Notes: a model not told the origin generated them from the letters alone. 64,000 nt of DNA from Bacteroidetes bacterium SCGC AAA795-G10 (GCA_003130815.1 QFDA01000001.1:324131-388130); one strand, 5' to 3'; shown: positions 17,859 through 27,841, counted from the first letter of the stretch. Translations and numbers: made by a program.

Positions 17859-18557
17859 ATGAAAAAATTTAATCGCTTTGATATTTTCATTTACGTTCTG
17901 ATTATTGCAAATATTATCGCAATGATTCTGGAGTCTCACGAATTTATTAAAGATAGATTTGAAAAAAGTTTTTATTATTTTGAACTTATCTCTATTATAA
18001 CATTTACTTTAGAATATTTCTATCGAATATATATTAGTTATAATAAATCCAAATGGAAGGGAGTCAAATCATATGTCTTTAGTTTTTTTGGTGTGGTTGA
18101 TTTCATTTCAATATTACCTTTTTACATTAAACAGTTTGTCTTAATTGATGGCCGATTCTTTAGAATTTTAAGACTATTCCGTTTATCAAGAATATTTAAA
18201 CTTGGTCGGGACAGTAAATCTTTAAAGCTTTTTATAAAAGCTATATCTGCAGTCCAAAATGAATTAAAATTTACCTTTTTCTTATCATTACTATGTATTC
18301 TTTTTTCAGCTTCTGCTATTTATTTCTTAGAAAATGAAGCGCAGCCAGAAATATTTTCAAGTATTACAGCTTCATTATGGTGGGCTACTGTATCACTTGC
18401 AACTGTGGGTTATGGTGATGTGGTACCAATTACGACTTGGGGAAAAATATTTGCTGGATTTATCTCCTTAATAGGAATTGGAATCGTAGCGATTCCAACA
18501 GGAATAATAAGCGCTTCCTTTGTTGAAGAAATTCATCATTTTAGAAAAAAAAGGTAA
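17859..18557 (+). CDS. Voltage-gated-type potassium channel
   Basis: A 232-residue six-transmembrane ion channel. The selectivity filter TVGYGD is at 182-187 in the pore loop SLATVGYGDVVP, defining potassium selectivity. An S4-like helix with regularly spaced arginines (FRILRLFRLSR, about residues 100-115) suggests voltage sensing. There is no RCK or cyclic-nucleotide domain; only a short basic tail follows S6. It probably acts in the inner membrane for potassium flux or membrane potential. The ThuA-like gene begins 9 nt downstream, so the two are likely co-transcribed although their roles are not evidently linked. Confidence 0.93.
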   Translation: MKKFNRFDIFIYVLIIANIIAMILESHEFIKDRFEKSFYYFELISIITFTLEYFYRIYISYNKSKWKGVKSYVFSFFGVVDFISILPFYIKQFVLIDGRFFRILRLFRLSRIFKLGRDSKSLKLFIKAISAVQNELKFTFFLSLLCILFSASAIYFLENEAQPEIFSSITASLWWATVSLATVGYGDVVPITTWGKIFAGFISLIGIGIVAIPTGIISASFVEEIHHFRKKR

Positions 18558-18566
18558 CTGTCAAAT

Positions 18567-19295
18567 ATGAAAAAATTTAAACATTTTATATGTTTAGTTA
18601 TTCTTACAACAAGTTTTTCACACGCTCAGGTTTTAGATAATGACTTAGAAGATAAAAATATTCTTGTAGTCTATGGAGGATGGGAAGGTCACAAACCTAA
18701 ACTCTTTGCTGAGAAAATAGCCTCTTGGTTGAAAGAAAAAAAAGCTAATGTCTACGTTTCTGATACAACAGCTATATATACTGATACCAAACTTTTGAAA
18801 AAATTAGATTTAATTATTCAGCATGTAACTATGAGTGAGATTTCAGAAAATCAAATAAATAATTTAACAAAAACAATCAAAAATGGAACAGGGCTTGCTG
18901 GATGTCACGGAGGCTTAGGGGATTCTTTTAGGGATAATGTTGATTTTCAATATATGGTTGGAGGGCAGTTTGTTAAACACCCTGGAAATAAAATAAATTA
19001 TACAGTGAATATTAATTCAAAAAAAGATCCTATTACAAAAGATATTGATGATTTCAATATGACCTCTGAACAGTATTATATGCATGTGGACCCTGCTTTG
19101 GAAATACTAGCAACAACAAAATTTAGTGGCAAACATGATGCATGGATTAAAGGAGTTGTTGTTCCTGTAGTTTGGAAAAAGTATTATGGTAAAGGACGAG
19201 TTTTTTATAATTCTATCGGGCACTCAATAGAAAATTTTGATATTCCTGAAGTGTGGAAAATAACTACAAGAGGTTTAGTTTGGGCCTGCAAATAA
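18567..19295 (+). CDS. ThuA-like protein, exported
   Basis: A 242-residue ThuA-family (class I glutamine amidotransferase-like fold) protein. An N-terminal signal peptide ends near FSHAQ (about residue 21), indicating export. Family segments are VVYGGWEGHKP, GTGLAGCHGGLGDSF and the metal/His-rich part EQYYMHVDP. ThuA of rhizobia works with ThuB in utilisation of 3-keto-trehalose and related disaccharides. A role in keto-sugar breakdown is plausible here because a matching oxidoreductase gene set lies at 57424-64000, but they are not neighbours. It follows the potassium channel gene by 9 nt. Confidence 0.85.
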   Translation: MKKFKHFICLVILTTSFSHAQVLDNDLEDKNILVVYGGWEGHKPKLFAEKIASWLKEKKANVYVSDTTAIYTDTKLLKKLDLIIQHVTMSEISENQINNLTKTIKNGTGLAGCHGGLGDSFRDNVDFQYMVGGQFVKHPGNKINYTVNINSKKDPITKDIDDFNMTSEQYYMHVDPALEILATTKFSGKHDAWIKGVVVPVVWKKYYGKGRVFYNSIGHSIENFDIPEVWKITTRGLVWACK

Positions 19296-19340
19296 TACAC
19301 CTCTTTATTTGATTTAGATTTTTCTCCTCCTTTTTTATGA

Positions 19341-19348
19341 TATCTTTG
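19341..19348 (+). promoter_or_regulatory. Candidate -7 box for crtI, implying a near-leaderless mRNA
   Basis: TATCTTTG matches TAnnTTTG and ends 7 nt before the crtI ATG. Transcription starting 5-7 nt after the box would begin at or within two bases of the start codon. No TTG sits at the right distance for a -33 element; the nearest is about 29 nt upstream. Confidence 0.4.
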
Positions 19349-19355
19349 CAAAGCT

Positions 19356-20822
19356 ATGGGTAAAAAAATTGCGATTATAGGCTCTGGATTTTCGTCCATG
19401 TCTGCTGCTTCCTATCTGGCGAAGAGTGGTTTTGAAGTAAACGTTTATGAAAAAAATAAAACTCTTGGAGGAAGAGCACGTCAGCTAAAAAAAGATGGAT
19501 TTACTTTTGATATGGGCCCTTCTTGGTATTGGATGCCTGACGTTTTCGAATCATTTTTTAATGATTTTGGAAAAAAAACAGCTGACTTTTATAAGCTAGA
19601 AAGACTAGACCCTGGTTATCAGGTTTTTTTTGGAGAAAATGAAAGTATATGTATAGGTGATTCTCTTGAAAAAATTTGCAATGTTTTTGAAAAAGAAGAA
19701 AAAGGTAGTGGCGAAAAACTTATGAAATTTATCAAAACTGCAAATGAGAACTATAATATAGCGATTAAAGATCTTGTCTATCGGCCAGGAATTAGCCCGT
19801 TAGAACTTATTACACCAACAACAATTAAAAAGATAAAATACTTTCTAAGTAATATAAAAAAAGATGTGTGCAAAGATTTTGTTAGTCCTAAGCTTAGACA
19901 AATACTTCAATTCCCAGTACTTTTCCTTGGTGCTAAACCCTCAGAAACCCCTTCTTTCTACAATTTTATGAATTATGCAGATTTTGGATTAGGAACATGG
20001 CATCCTGAAAAAGGAATGTATAGTATAGTTGAAGCAATGTCTTCACTTGCTAAATCACTAGGTGTAAAATTCCATACAGAATCTAATGTTGAAAAAATAC
20101 TAGTTAATGACTCTAGAAATATAGCTGGTATAAAAATAAATGGGGATATTTTAAATACTGATGTTGTTTTATCAGGTGCGGACTACCATCATTCAGAAAC
20201 TCTTTTAGATAAAAAATATAGAAGGTATAGTAACGCATACTGGGAAAAAAAAGTTTTTGCCCCTTCTTCACTTTTATTTTATATCGGCTTAAATAAAAAA
20301 GTTGAAAATGTATCCCATCATTCTCTTTTTTTTGACGTTGACTTTGACAAACATGCTAGTACTATTTATGACTTTCCTTCATGGCCAGATAAACCACTTT
20401 TTTATGCAAACTTTCCTTCAATTTCGGACTCTTCGATGGCTCCAAAAGGAAAAGAAGCTTGCTTTATACTAATTCCAATTGCTCCCGGAATAGAGGATAC
20501 CAAAAAAATTAGAGACCATTACCTTGATTTAGTTATAAATAGATTGGAAAAATTGACTCACCAGTCAATAAAAAGAGAAATTCTTTTTTGTGAGTCATTT
20601 TGTATTAATGACTTTATTAGTGAATATAATTCCTACAAAGGCAACGCGTATGGGTTGGCTAATACACTTTTTCAAACAGCATTTTTACGTCCGAAACTAA
20701 AAAGTAAAAAGATTAAAAATTTGTTCTTTACAGGGCAACTAACAGTCCCTGGTCCTGGAGTTCCACCAGCTATAATCTCTGGCAAATTAGTTTCAGATCT
20801 AATATCAAAAACTAATCTTTAG
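19356..20822 (+). CDS. crtI: Phytoene desaturase
   Basis: A 488-residue FAD-dependent phytoene desaturase. The dinucleotide motif IIGSGFSSMSAASYLAKSG is at the N terminus, followed by NKTLGGRARQ and FDMGPSWYWMPDVF, a hallmark of Bacteroidota CrtI. The C-terminal carotenoid-desaturase signature is FFTGQLTVPGPGVPPAIISG. It converts phytoene to lycopene at the inner membrane. Unusually for the group, crtB does not follow; the next gene is convergent and overlaps by 11 nt, so crtI is a single-gene unit here and phytoene synthase must be elsewhere. Confidence 0.95.
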   Translation: MGKKIAIIGSGFSSMSAASYLAKSGFEVNVYEKNKTLGGRARQLKKDGFTFDMGPSWYWMPDVFESFFNDFGKKTADFYKLERLDPGYQVFFGENESICIGDSLEKICNVFEKEEKGSGEKLMKFIKTANENYNIAIKDLVYRPGISPLELITPTTIKKIKYFLSNIKKDVCKDFVSPKLRQILQFPVLFLGAKPSETPSFYNFMNYADFGLGTWHPEKGMYSIVEAMSSLAKSLGVKFHTESNVEKILVNDSRNIAGIKINGDILNTDVVLSGADYHHSETLLDKKYRRYSNAYWEKKVFAPSSLLFYIGLNKKVENVSHHSLFFDVDFDKHASTIYDFPSWPDKPLFYANFPSISDSSMAPKGKEACFILIPIAPGIEDTKKIRDHYLDLVINRLEKLTHQSIKREILFCESFCINDFISEYNSYKGNAYGLANTLFQTAFLRPKLKSKKIKNLFFTGQLTVPGPGVPPAIISGKLVSDLISKTNL

Positions 20823-21750
20823 GATTTAGAACCCACCAAATAAATTCAAATTCACTTTCCCTTACAGCAATAACAGAATCCAGCATTTTAGTGCTTTCAG
20901 TCAATGATTTTCGGTATTCTTGTAATTGATCTTTTACGGACCATTGCCATAAATCTAATCTTTTGAATAAGTTGTATTTAATAAATTTATCATTTTGAAT
21001 ATACTTTCTGTTCTCAATCCAAAATTCGTTATAATCTAAATTAACCCATGGTAAATCAAAAACCCATTTGTTTGCAACCCTATCAACAAATTGATTCACA
21101 TATCGCTCCTCTTTTACACCCGTATTCTCGATCAAATACTTAAGCTCAGTCCCATCATAAATTTCGGTCATTTTTAAGCCTACGTTTCTTGGGAGCAAAC
21201 GGAATGTCCCGTCTAATTTAATTGCATCAAAATTTACTCTTGGTGGGTCAAATGGGTCTCTATTAACATACATCCCCATTGGTGAAAAGTAATATTTTCC
21301 ATCTGGTTCCTCTTCATCTAACTGCCAGTTTATAAATACGCTATCGTTATCTTTTTCCCATTTATCATATTGTTTTTGATACATATCTGTAATCCAATCA
21401 ATTTGTTCAATATACTCGTCAGTATATGCAATGATTTCATCAACTTCCTGTCTCAAATTGTGAAGATTTTCTATTCCATCATTACGATTGTCTGACTCAC
21501 CTCCTTGTTGCTCAATGCCGAAAGAGACTGTTACACCAAAAACAAGAATAACAAATTCCACGATAGATTTTTTAACTCTATCCCAAAAATCTTTTATATC
21601 AAAACGATCTCCGAGGGTTATTAATCTTAAGAACCAATTAAGCTTTTCTCTTTCAACACCAGCTGACTGGTCTGCTGCATCAAATTCTTCTCTTGATATA
21701 AAACCATCTTTGTTAGTGTCTATTTTATCAAAATCATCTTTTTTAGCCAT
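20812..21750 (-). CDS. EF-hand membrane-anchored protein, unknown function
   Basis: A 312-residue protein that I cannot place with certainty. One canonical EF-hand loop, DTNKDGFISREE (11-22), lies near the N terminus and should bind calcium. A single hydrophobic helix follows (IVEFVILVFGVTVSFGIEQ, about 67-85), then a long helical and Trp-rich domain with no signature I know. The layout resembles the DUF6090-type proteins of Bacteroidota, which have a similar membrane segment, though without an EF-hand as far as I recall. Calcium would be sensed on the cytoplasmic side if the N terminus stays inside. Confidence 0.6.
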   Translation of the reverse strand: MAKKDDFDKIDTNKDGFISREEFDAADQSAGVEREKLNWFLRLITLGDRFDIKDFWDRVKKSIVEFVILVFGVTVSFGIEQQGGESDNRNDGIENLHNLRQEVDEIIAYTDEYIEQIDWITDMYQKQYDKWEKDNDSVFINWQLDEEEPDGKYYFSPMGMYVNRDPFDPPRVNFDAIKLDGTFRLLPRNVGLKMTEIYDGTELKYLIENTGVKEERYVNQFVDRVANKWVFDLPWVNLDYNEFWIENRKYIQNDKFIKYNLFKRLDLWQWSVKDQLQEYRKSLTESTKMLDSVIAVRESEFEFIWWVLNPKD

Positions 21751-21834
21751 CTCTAATTACATAAACTAACAAATAATTATCGCATAAAATTAATAAAAAT
21801 GAGTAAAAGAGATTCTAAATGTCATTTTAGAAAA

Positions 21835-24546
21835 TTAAATTGTCTTCTCTACGATAGGGACTGAGGGATCAAAAATTTCAAGTACTAAATTGAAAAGTTC
21901 TTTCTCGAAGTTATTTAAAGTAATTGGTTTTATTTCCAAGGCATCCTTTTCTCTACTATTTATTTTTATTGATGCAGGTATAAAATCATTTTTAAATGTT
22001 CTTAGTGGTATGACACCCGCGATAACTTTATCATAATTAAAGTCATTTTTTAAAAAATAGGAATATGAAAGTACTTGGAAAAGAGCATTTTTCTTCGCAT
22101 TTGTAGTTAAATCCTCCCATTTAATTAACGTCATATCAGATGAGTTTAAATTGCCTGTTTTATAATCCACAAATCTTAACGCTCCGTCAACTGAATCAAT
22201 TCGATCTACAGTTCCTTTAAAATTTTGACTCTCACCCAATGAATTTATGTATATAGTTTTTTTGAATTCGTATTCTAAAGCAAGTATTTTAAGTTTTAAA
22301 CCCTTTTTTACCATATCCCTTTCAGAAATAATAAATTTTGATATAATTTTTTCTATAATACTATAAATCAATGCATTTTTCCCTGTTTTAATATGACTGT
22401 TATTAGTCAATAAATTAAATTTTGTATCTAATTTTTCTGGAATAATTTCAAGCATTTCGTCATAATAATTTGTTCTCATTGTCATAGAAAGATATGGAGA
22501 ATATAAATCTTCAAGTACTTGATGTACTATAACACCCTTATCTATTGCATTTATATATTTACTAGATTCTTTTGTCTCAGGTATTTTAAGAACTCGCTTT
22601 TCATAAAACGAGTATGGATCCCTTATATATTGACATAATGAGGAAGGTGAAAACCCATCCTTTCCAATTTTTTTTAAATCAATTAAAATTTTCTCTGTCT
22701 TTTCAACTAATTTATTTTTTATTCTTAGCTCAGTGGAAGGCAACTGAATTTTCTTTTGCTTTAATTCATGGTTTGGCTGTTTGAAATATTCTAATTGCAT
22801 TAAAAATCTACTTGGTTCTGAAGAAATGAAATCTTCGGAAGATCCATTATATATGAGGAATATTTTTTTTGCTCTTTGTAAAAGCCTAAAAAAATGATAT
22901 GCATAGAGATGATCCTGTTCTAGGAATGTATTCATTTCAAACTTTTTCCTAACATCAAATGGAAAAAACGAAAATGAATTTTCTGATTTGGGTAAAATCC
23001 CCTCATTTAAATTTGTAATTACGACATTATCAAAATCCAAAAGCCTTGTTTCTAGTAATCCCATAACTTGAATTCCACTTAATGGATCTCCATCAAAATT
23101 TAACGTTTCTTCAGATAACATAGTCTCAAAAACTATCCTTATATCTGAGACTGATTTTATGAAATTATAATCTTGACAATATTTATTTAGCTTTTCAAAA
23201 AACCCAAGGAAAATGTCACAAACCTGAATGTGATAGGGCTCATCTTCTTCGGCGATAAAGCTGTTTCTAGTAATTTTAATTATCTGTTCTATCTGCTTTA
23301 AAAATTGTTTTGAATTTTTAAAGGGAGTGTAAAATAGTGCCCCTGTTTTATCATTTTTACACAGGCTTTCCACACTAACGTAATTTAGATTTCTTTGAAT
23401 TAATAAATTATTTCTTGAGTTTGTTATTTTAAAAATCCTTTTTACAAAAATTAAAATTGAAAATTCTTTTAATTTTCTGTAAGGGAATCCTTTTTGACTA
23501 ACACTTTCATGTAAATCAAAATATAATCTAATAAATCCTGTTAATAATGTATTTTTTAATGGATAGCCCATTGTAACATTCCATGGTGATTTTTCAGGCA
23601 ATACAGAAAGTGAAGATCTTAAAAGGTTTTCATCTCCAAGAACTATTACTGTTGATTCTTGAGGTAGTTCTTTATATAATTTAGATGCAATTTTCACAGC
23701 TGTTTTTGCCTGTGTATTATTATTAAAAGTTTTAATAATTTCAATTTTTTTTTGGTGTGAAAAAAAGTTTTGAAACTCTTGTTTTGTATGCTTTTTAAGA
23801 ACTTTCCATTCTTTATAATATTTCCTTATAAAATGTCCAGCACTATGATAGGAGTCTTCAAAGAATTTAATATCAATATCCCAAACGATTTCTGCTTTTT
23901 GCGCTGAAATCATCTCTTGAATCAAAATTGCTTCAGATTTTGTTAGCGCGTTGAATCCTATAAAAAAATGATATGGGATTTCTTCTTCAATGTAAAATGG
24001 TAAATTTTTTATGGCTTCTCTAATTCTTAATCCATAATAACCATTTTGACTATTTAAAAGTTTTTGATAAAGTTTATTGTAATAAATAAATATTCTTTCT
24101 TGCAGATTATAATGAATTTTACTAAGCTCTCTTTTTTTCTCAGGCCTCCAATTCTCTAAATTCTTTATAGCAGACATATAATTGAACAGTTCTTTACTAT
24201 CTATTAGTTGACTATCTATCTCGCTGAATTCCTCAATTAATTTAGAAGCCCATCCAGAAAAATGACTAAATAATTCTAATTCCTTAATAGGTGTGTTTTC
24301 CTTGTAAACTTCATAAAAATTAAAAAGAATTTCTGATCTTGATATAGGATTGATCCCGGAGATATCTTTGACAAACTCATCAATAGTCAAAATTTTTGGA
24401 GCAATAATTGGGCGGTCAATAACTTTTTTAAAACATTCTTTCAAAAAAATTATAGCCCTATTATTTGGGACTATCACTTTTATATTATCCCATTTATGAG
24501 TTGAAGAAGCTATTTTTTCGGCAACATAATTTAAAAAAGTTTGCAT
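21835..24546 (-). CDS. PD-(D/E)XK nuclease, AddB-like subunit
   Basis: A 903-residue protein resembling the AddB/RexB-type partner of a RecB-like helicase. The N terminus (VIVPNNRAIIFLKE) takes the place of a Walker A motif, so helicase activity is not expected. Middle parts such as VVITNLNEGILP belong to the inactive helicase fold. The C-terminal nuclease domain carries DRIDSVDGALRFVDYKTG with the active DYK near residue 794. It is presumably paired with the UvrD/AddA-like protein encoded just upstream, resecting double-strand breaks for recombination. An ATG start at 24546 leaves a 64-nt gap to that gene. Confidence 0.87.
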   Translation of the reverse strand: MQTFLNYVAEKIASSTHKWDNIKVIVPNNRAIIFLKECFKKVIDRPIIAPKILTIDEFVKDISGINPISRSEILFNFYEVYKENTPIKELELFSHFSGWASKLIEEFSEIDSQLIDSKELFNYMSAIKNLENWRPEKKRELSKIHYNLQERIFIYYNKLYQKLLNSQNGYYGLRIREAIKNLPFYIEEEIPYHFFIGFNALTKSEAILIQEMISAQKAEIVWDIDIKFFEDSYHSAGHFIRKYYKEWKVLKKHTKQEFQNFFSHQKKIEIIKTFNNNTQAKTAVKIASKLYKELPQESTVIVLGDENLLRSSLSVLPEKSPWNVTMGYPLKNTLLTGFIRLYFDLHESVSQKGFPYRKLKEFSILIFVKRIFKITNSRNNLLIQRNLNYVSVESLCKNDKTGALFYTPFKNSKQFLKQIEQIIKITRNSFIAEEDEPYHIQVCDIFLGFFEKLNKYCQDYNFIKSVSDIRIVFETMLSEETLNFDGDPLSGIQVMGLLETRLLDFDNVVITNLNEGILPKSENSFSFFPFDVRKKFEMNTFLEQDHLYAYHFFRLLQRAKKIFLIYNGSSEDFISSEPSRFLMQLEYFKQPNHELKQKKIQLPSTELRIKNKLVEKTEKILIDLKKIGKDGFSPSSLCQYIRDPYSFYEKRVLKIPETKESSKYINAIDKGVIVHQVLEDLYSPYLSMTMRTNYYDEMLEIIPEKLDTKFNLLTNNSHIKTGKNALIYSIIEKIISKFIISERDMVKKGLKLKILALEYEFKKTIYINSLGESQNFKGTVDRIDSVDGALRFVDYKTGNLNSSDMTLIKWEDLTTNAKKNALFQVLSYSYFLKNDFNYDKVIAGVIPLRTFKNDFIPASIKINSREKDALEIKPITLNNFEKELFNLVLEIFDPSVPIVEKTI

Positions 24547-24610
24547 CTTTAAATGTAAATAATCAGATTTGAAATTATTGGCTGTGAACTTGAAGAGTTA
24601 ATGTTTATTT

Positions 24611-27600
24611 CTAAATTTTTAAAATTTGTACTTTATCATTGATATAAACCAAAATATTTTCTACATCAAAATATCCCATATTATTTAAAACTTTTGAGTA
24701 AGATAAGATTTGTGATTGGTCTGTTTTTTTTGGAGTTCCTGTTTTGTAATCAACTACACATACTCCCCCGGATTTTTTGATATTTATTCGATCTGGTCTT
24801 AGAGTAGGTCCATTTGGAACAAGTAGATCTTCTTCACATAAAACTTTATCTTTACCATTATATAAAGACTTCAATTCAGTATGTGTAACAACTTTTCTTA
24901 AGCTCTTTTCAACAAAACCTTTAATTTTAATTGGAAGAATTTGTTCATCTATGGCTTTTTGAAGAACATCAGCCACCATATCTGAAGTAATTATTTGAGC
25001 TAACAAATTGTGTATTAAAACACCCTTTTCTTGAGAGCTTTTAATATTTTTCTTTTTTATTGAATCTAGTACAAAATGTTGCTTCCAACCCACATTTAGT
25101 TGTAGAGAATAATGATCCGTTATCTCAGACTTTTCATTTAATTCTCGATTTTTATTTGCTTTAATTAATAATTCTCCCCTAGTAAATGGAGCTTTTGAAT
25201 TAAAACTATCTCCCTCACTTATAATATATTTTTTTAATAAATGAGCATATGTATTTTCACCTTCGTCTACTTCCTTCGTAATTATAAACATTGCCTCTAC
25301 GGCTCGGGTTAATGCCACATAAAGAACATTAAGAGCATCTAATTTTTGATTAAGGCGATGTGACCTATAAAGCTTTATGCCTTCTTTTCCATAATTTTGA
25401 ATTTCATTTGAGAAATTAAACCATCCCCACCCAAAATTTTTTAAGTTTTTATCCTTGAAAGGATACCATATTTTTTCAATAACATTGGGATATATTGATG
25501 AATCCATAAATGGAAGTATAACGACTGGAAACTCAAGGCCCTTTGCTTTGTGTATAGTCATAAGCTTAATAGATTCGTTGGTCTCTGATGTTGCTATTCT
25601 TAACCTAGGAGACTGAATTTCCCAGTGACTTAGATAGGAGTCTATTGAAGCTGCGAATGATTTGGAAAACTCTAATACATCTTCCATAAATGATGATAAG
25701 TAAATATCATCCATATCAAAAGTTGACAACCTTATTAAAATGTAATCTACAGCATCTAAAATTGTTTTAGATTTAATTTTTTCTAGATCTAATTTTAATC
25801 CAAAATTAATTTCAAGTTGACTGAAAAAAATAGATGTTTTGACGTTTAAATTGTTAATTGCAAATTGGTGATAATCTTTAATTTTTCTGTCGCTTAATTC
25901 ATATAGAATGTCAAATATAGTTTTGTGATGTCGAGATGAATTTGGATTTGAAGATAAATACAGAATGGCAATTATTAATTGTACTTTAACAGAATGATTC
26001 ACTAACATGGATTCTGATGAAGATATATTGAATCCCTGTTTTATCAGTTCATTACCAATTTCTGTAGCTTGTTCTTTTTTTCGGACCAAAATTGCTATAT
26101 CAGTTTGATCATATCCATTTTTAACAAGTTTTTTTATAATCTCGACTGTTTTAGAAATATATTGCGGAGTTGTTATTCCTTTTTTACCATCTTTACTAAT
26201 AGCTTGTACATTTACGTATCCACCTTCATGAATATGTTTTTGTTGACTTGACTCTCCATAAAGCTTTCTGAAATATTTATTTTCAAAACTATTTGATATA
26301 ATTTGGAAAAGACCTTTATTAAAATCTACAATCTCTTTGAATGACCTGTAATTTGTTTTTAACGTTTCTTGGCTAGCAGAAATTTGAAAAGGATTTTTAA
26401 TATTATTAACCAACTCAATAAATTGGTTCATATCTCCTCCTCTCCACCTATAGATAGACTGCTTTGGATCACCAACTATAAAAAGGGATCCTTTTTTCCC
26501 AGATAAACTTTCGCCCTCGACAGAATTAGAAATTAAAGGGATTAAATTATTCCACTGCAAAGTAGATGTATCTTGAAATTCGTCTAAAAAATAATGTTGG
26601 TACCTCACACCTAATCTTTCATAGATAAATGGAGTAGGTTCATCTTTGACTAAAAGGTTAATTTTTTTATTAAAATCTGAGTTAATCCTAATTTTTTTTT
26701 CATTCTGAATCCTTTCTAAACGGTCTTCCATCAATTGCAAAAGTAATCTTGGGGTCCAAGACGCTAGGGTTCGTTGAATTAATAATATTTGTATTACACT
26801 TTTTTTAACACTAAAAAAATAATGCTCAATTTTATCTTTATTCTTATCAATTAAAACTTTTTTCTCTTCAGATAAAGAAAAATTATATATAGGTTTTTCA
26901 CCTGATAAAGAAAATTCTAATTGTTCAAAATATTTTGTGGTGAATGATCCCTTGCTAATATTTTCAAAATACTTGTGAACTCTTTTTTGAGTGAAATCAT
27001 TAGCTTTTAAATCTAGACTCTTAAGAAAATTTAATGCCTCTCTTGCATTTTTTAAAACTTTTAATTTCTCATTTTTCAAAAGCTTACTTAGTAAAACTCT
27101 ATCTGCTTCTAATATTTTAGTATTTCTATTTTTTATATAATTTACAGGGATTCTATCATTCTCATTTAAAAGTATAGAAATGAACTCTTTTAAATCTATT
27201 TCAACATCCCAATCTTTATTATTGTTTATTTTTTGAAGACTAAAATCCAAAAGATATTTGGATATTAACCTGTCTATTCCTATCTCATCAAGAATTGAAT
27301 CTATTGTCTCCTCAATCAAACTTTCTGAATCTAACGATACTTCAAAACCAAATGGCAAATTAAATTCACGATAAAATGTTCTGACCAATCTATGGGTAAA
27401 TTTATCAAGTGTAATAACACTGAAAGCACCATATTCTAAAAAAATTTTTTTAAAAATTAGCATTGACCTAAAAGCCAACTCTTTTTTTGAAATATTAAAA
27501 AATTTACAAAAATCGTCTGAGTAGGATTTTGCATCATTTGATTCAATAGAAAGTAAAAATAATGTCTCGAGTATTCTACTTTTCATTGAGTTAACTGATT

Positions 27601-27745
27601 TATTTGTAAATGTCAATGCTAAAGAATGTTTGAAAGTATTGTCGGAGGGATCTTCTAATAAAATTTTTAAATATTCATGTACCAGATTATAGGTTTTCCC
27701 AGAACCTGCCGATGCGTTTATAATTTTGAAATGATTTTTACCCAA
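24611..27745 (-). CDS. UvrD-family helicase/nuclease, AddA/RecB-like
   Basis: A 1044-residue superfamily 1 helicase with fused nuclease. Motif I is ASAGSGKT at about 11-18, motif II is LDEFQDTS near 386, motif III is VGDPKQSIYRWRGGD, and motifs V/VI lie at MTIHKAKGLEFP and VLYVALTRA. The C-terminal PD-(D/E)XK nuclease shows VCVVDYKTG with DYK near residue 1005. Together with the AddB-like protein it would form a break-resecting helicase-nuclease. The start is TTG at 27745, as the Walker A lies only ten residues in and there is no in-frame ATG before it. Confidence 0.92.
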   Translation of the reverse strand: MGKNHFKIINASAGSGKTYNLVHEYLKILLEDPSDNTFKHSLALTFTNKSVNSMKSRILETLFLLSIESNDAKSYSDDFCKFFNISKKELAFRSMLIFKKIFLEYGAFSVITLDKFTHRLVRTFYREFNLPFGFEVSLDSESLIEETIDSILDEIGIDRLISKYLLDFSLQKINNNKDWDVEIDLKEFISILLNENDRIPVNYIKNRNTKILEADRVLLSKLLKNEKLKVLKNAREALNFLKSLDLKANDFTQKRVHKYFENISKGSFTTKYFEQLEFSLSGEKPIYNFSLSEEKKVLIDKNKDKIEHYFFSVKKSVIQILLIQRTLASWTPRLLLQLMEDRLERIQNEKKIRINSDFNKKINLLVKDEPTPFIYERLGVRYQHYFLDEFQDTSTLQWNNLIPLISNSVEGESLSGKKGSLFIVGDPKQSIYRWRGGDMNQFIELVNNIKNPFQISASQETLKTNYRSFKEIVDFNKGLFQIISNSFENKYFRKLYGESSQQKHIHEGGYVNVQAISKDGKKGITTPQYISKTVEIIKKLVKNGYDQTDIAILVRKKEQATEIGNELIKQGFNISSSESMLVNHSVKVQLIIAILYLSSNPNSSRHHKTIFDILYELSDRKIKDYHQFAINNLNVKTSIFFSQLEINFGLKLDLEKIKSKTILDAVDYILIRLSTFDMDDIYLSSFMEDVLEFSKSFAASIDSYLSHWEIQSPRLRIATSETNESIKLMTIHKAKGLEFPVVILPFMDSSIYPNVIEKIWYPFKDKNLKNFGWGWFNFSNEIQNYGKEGIKLYRSHRLNQKLDALNVLYVALTRAVEAMFIITKEVDEGENTYAHLLKKYIISEGDSFNSKAPFTRGELLIKANKNRELNEKSEITDHYSLQLNVGWKQHFVLDSIKKKNIKSSQEKGVLIHNLLAQIITSDMVADVLQKAIDEQILPIKIKGFVEKSLRKVVTHTELKSLYNGKDKVLCEEDLLVPNGPTLRPDRINIKKSGGVCVVDYKTGTPKKTDQSQILSYSKVLNNMGYFDVENILVYINDKVQILKI

Positions 27746-27786
27746 AATGTTAAAATTCTAATTTAAATTTACTGCTTTTACAAACT

Positions 27787-27820
27787 TTGCCTTTTATTGC
27801 AAAAAGAAATTTTAATTTTG
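27787..27820 (+). promoter_or_regulatory. Bacteroidota-type promoter for superoxide dismutase
   Basis: TTG (27787-27789) and TAATTTTG (27813-27820) are separated by 23 nt, the upper limit of the TTG-N17-23-TAnnTTTG arrangement known in Flavobacterium. The ATG follows 21 nt later. Confidence 0.5.
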
Positions 27821-27841
27821 TTTAATCTTAAAAAATAAAAC

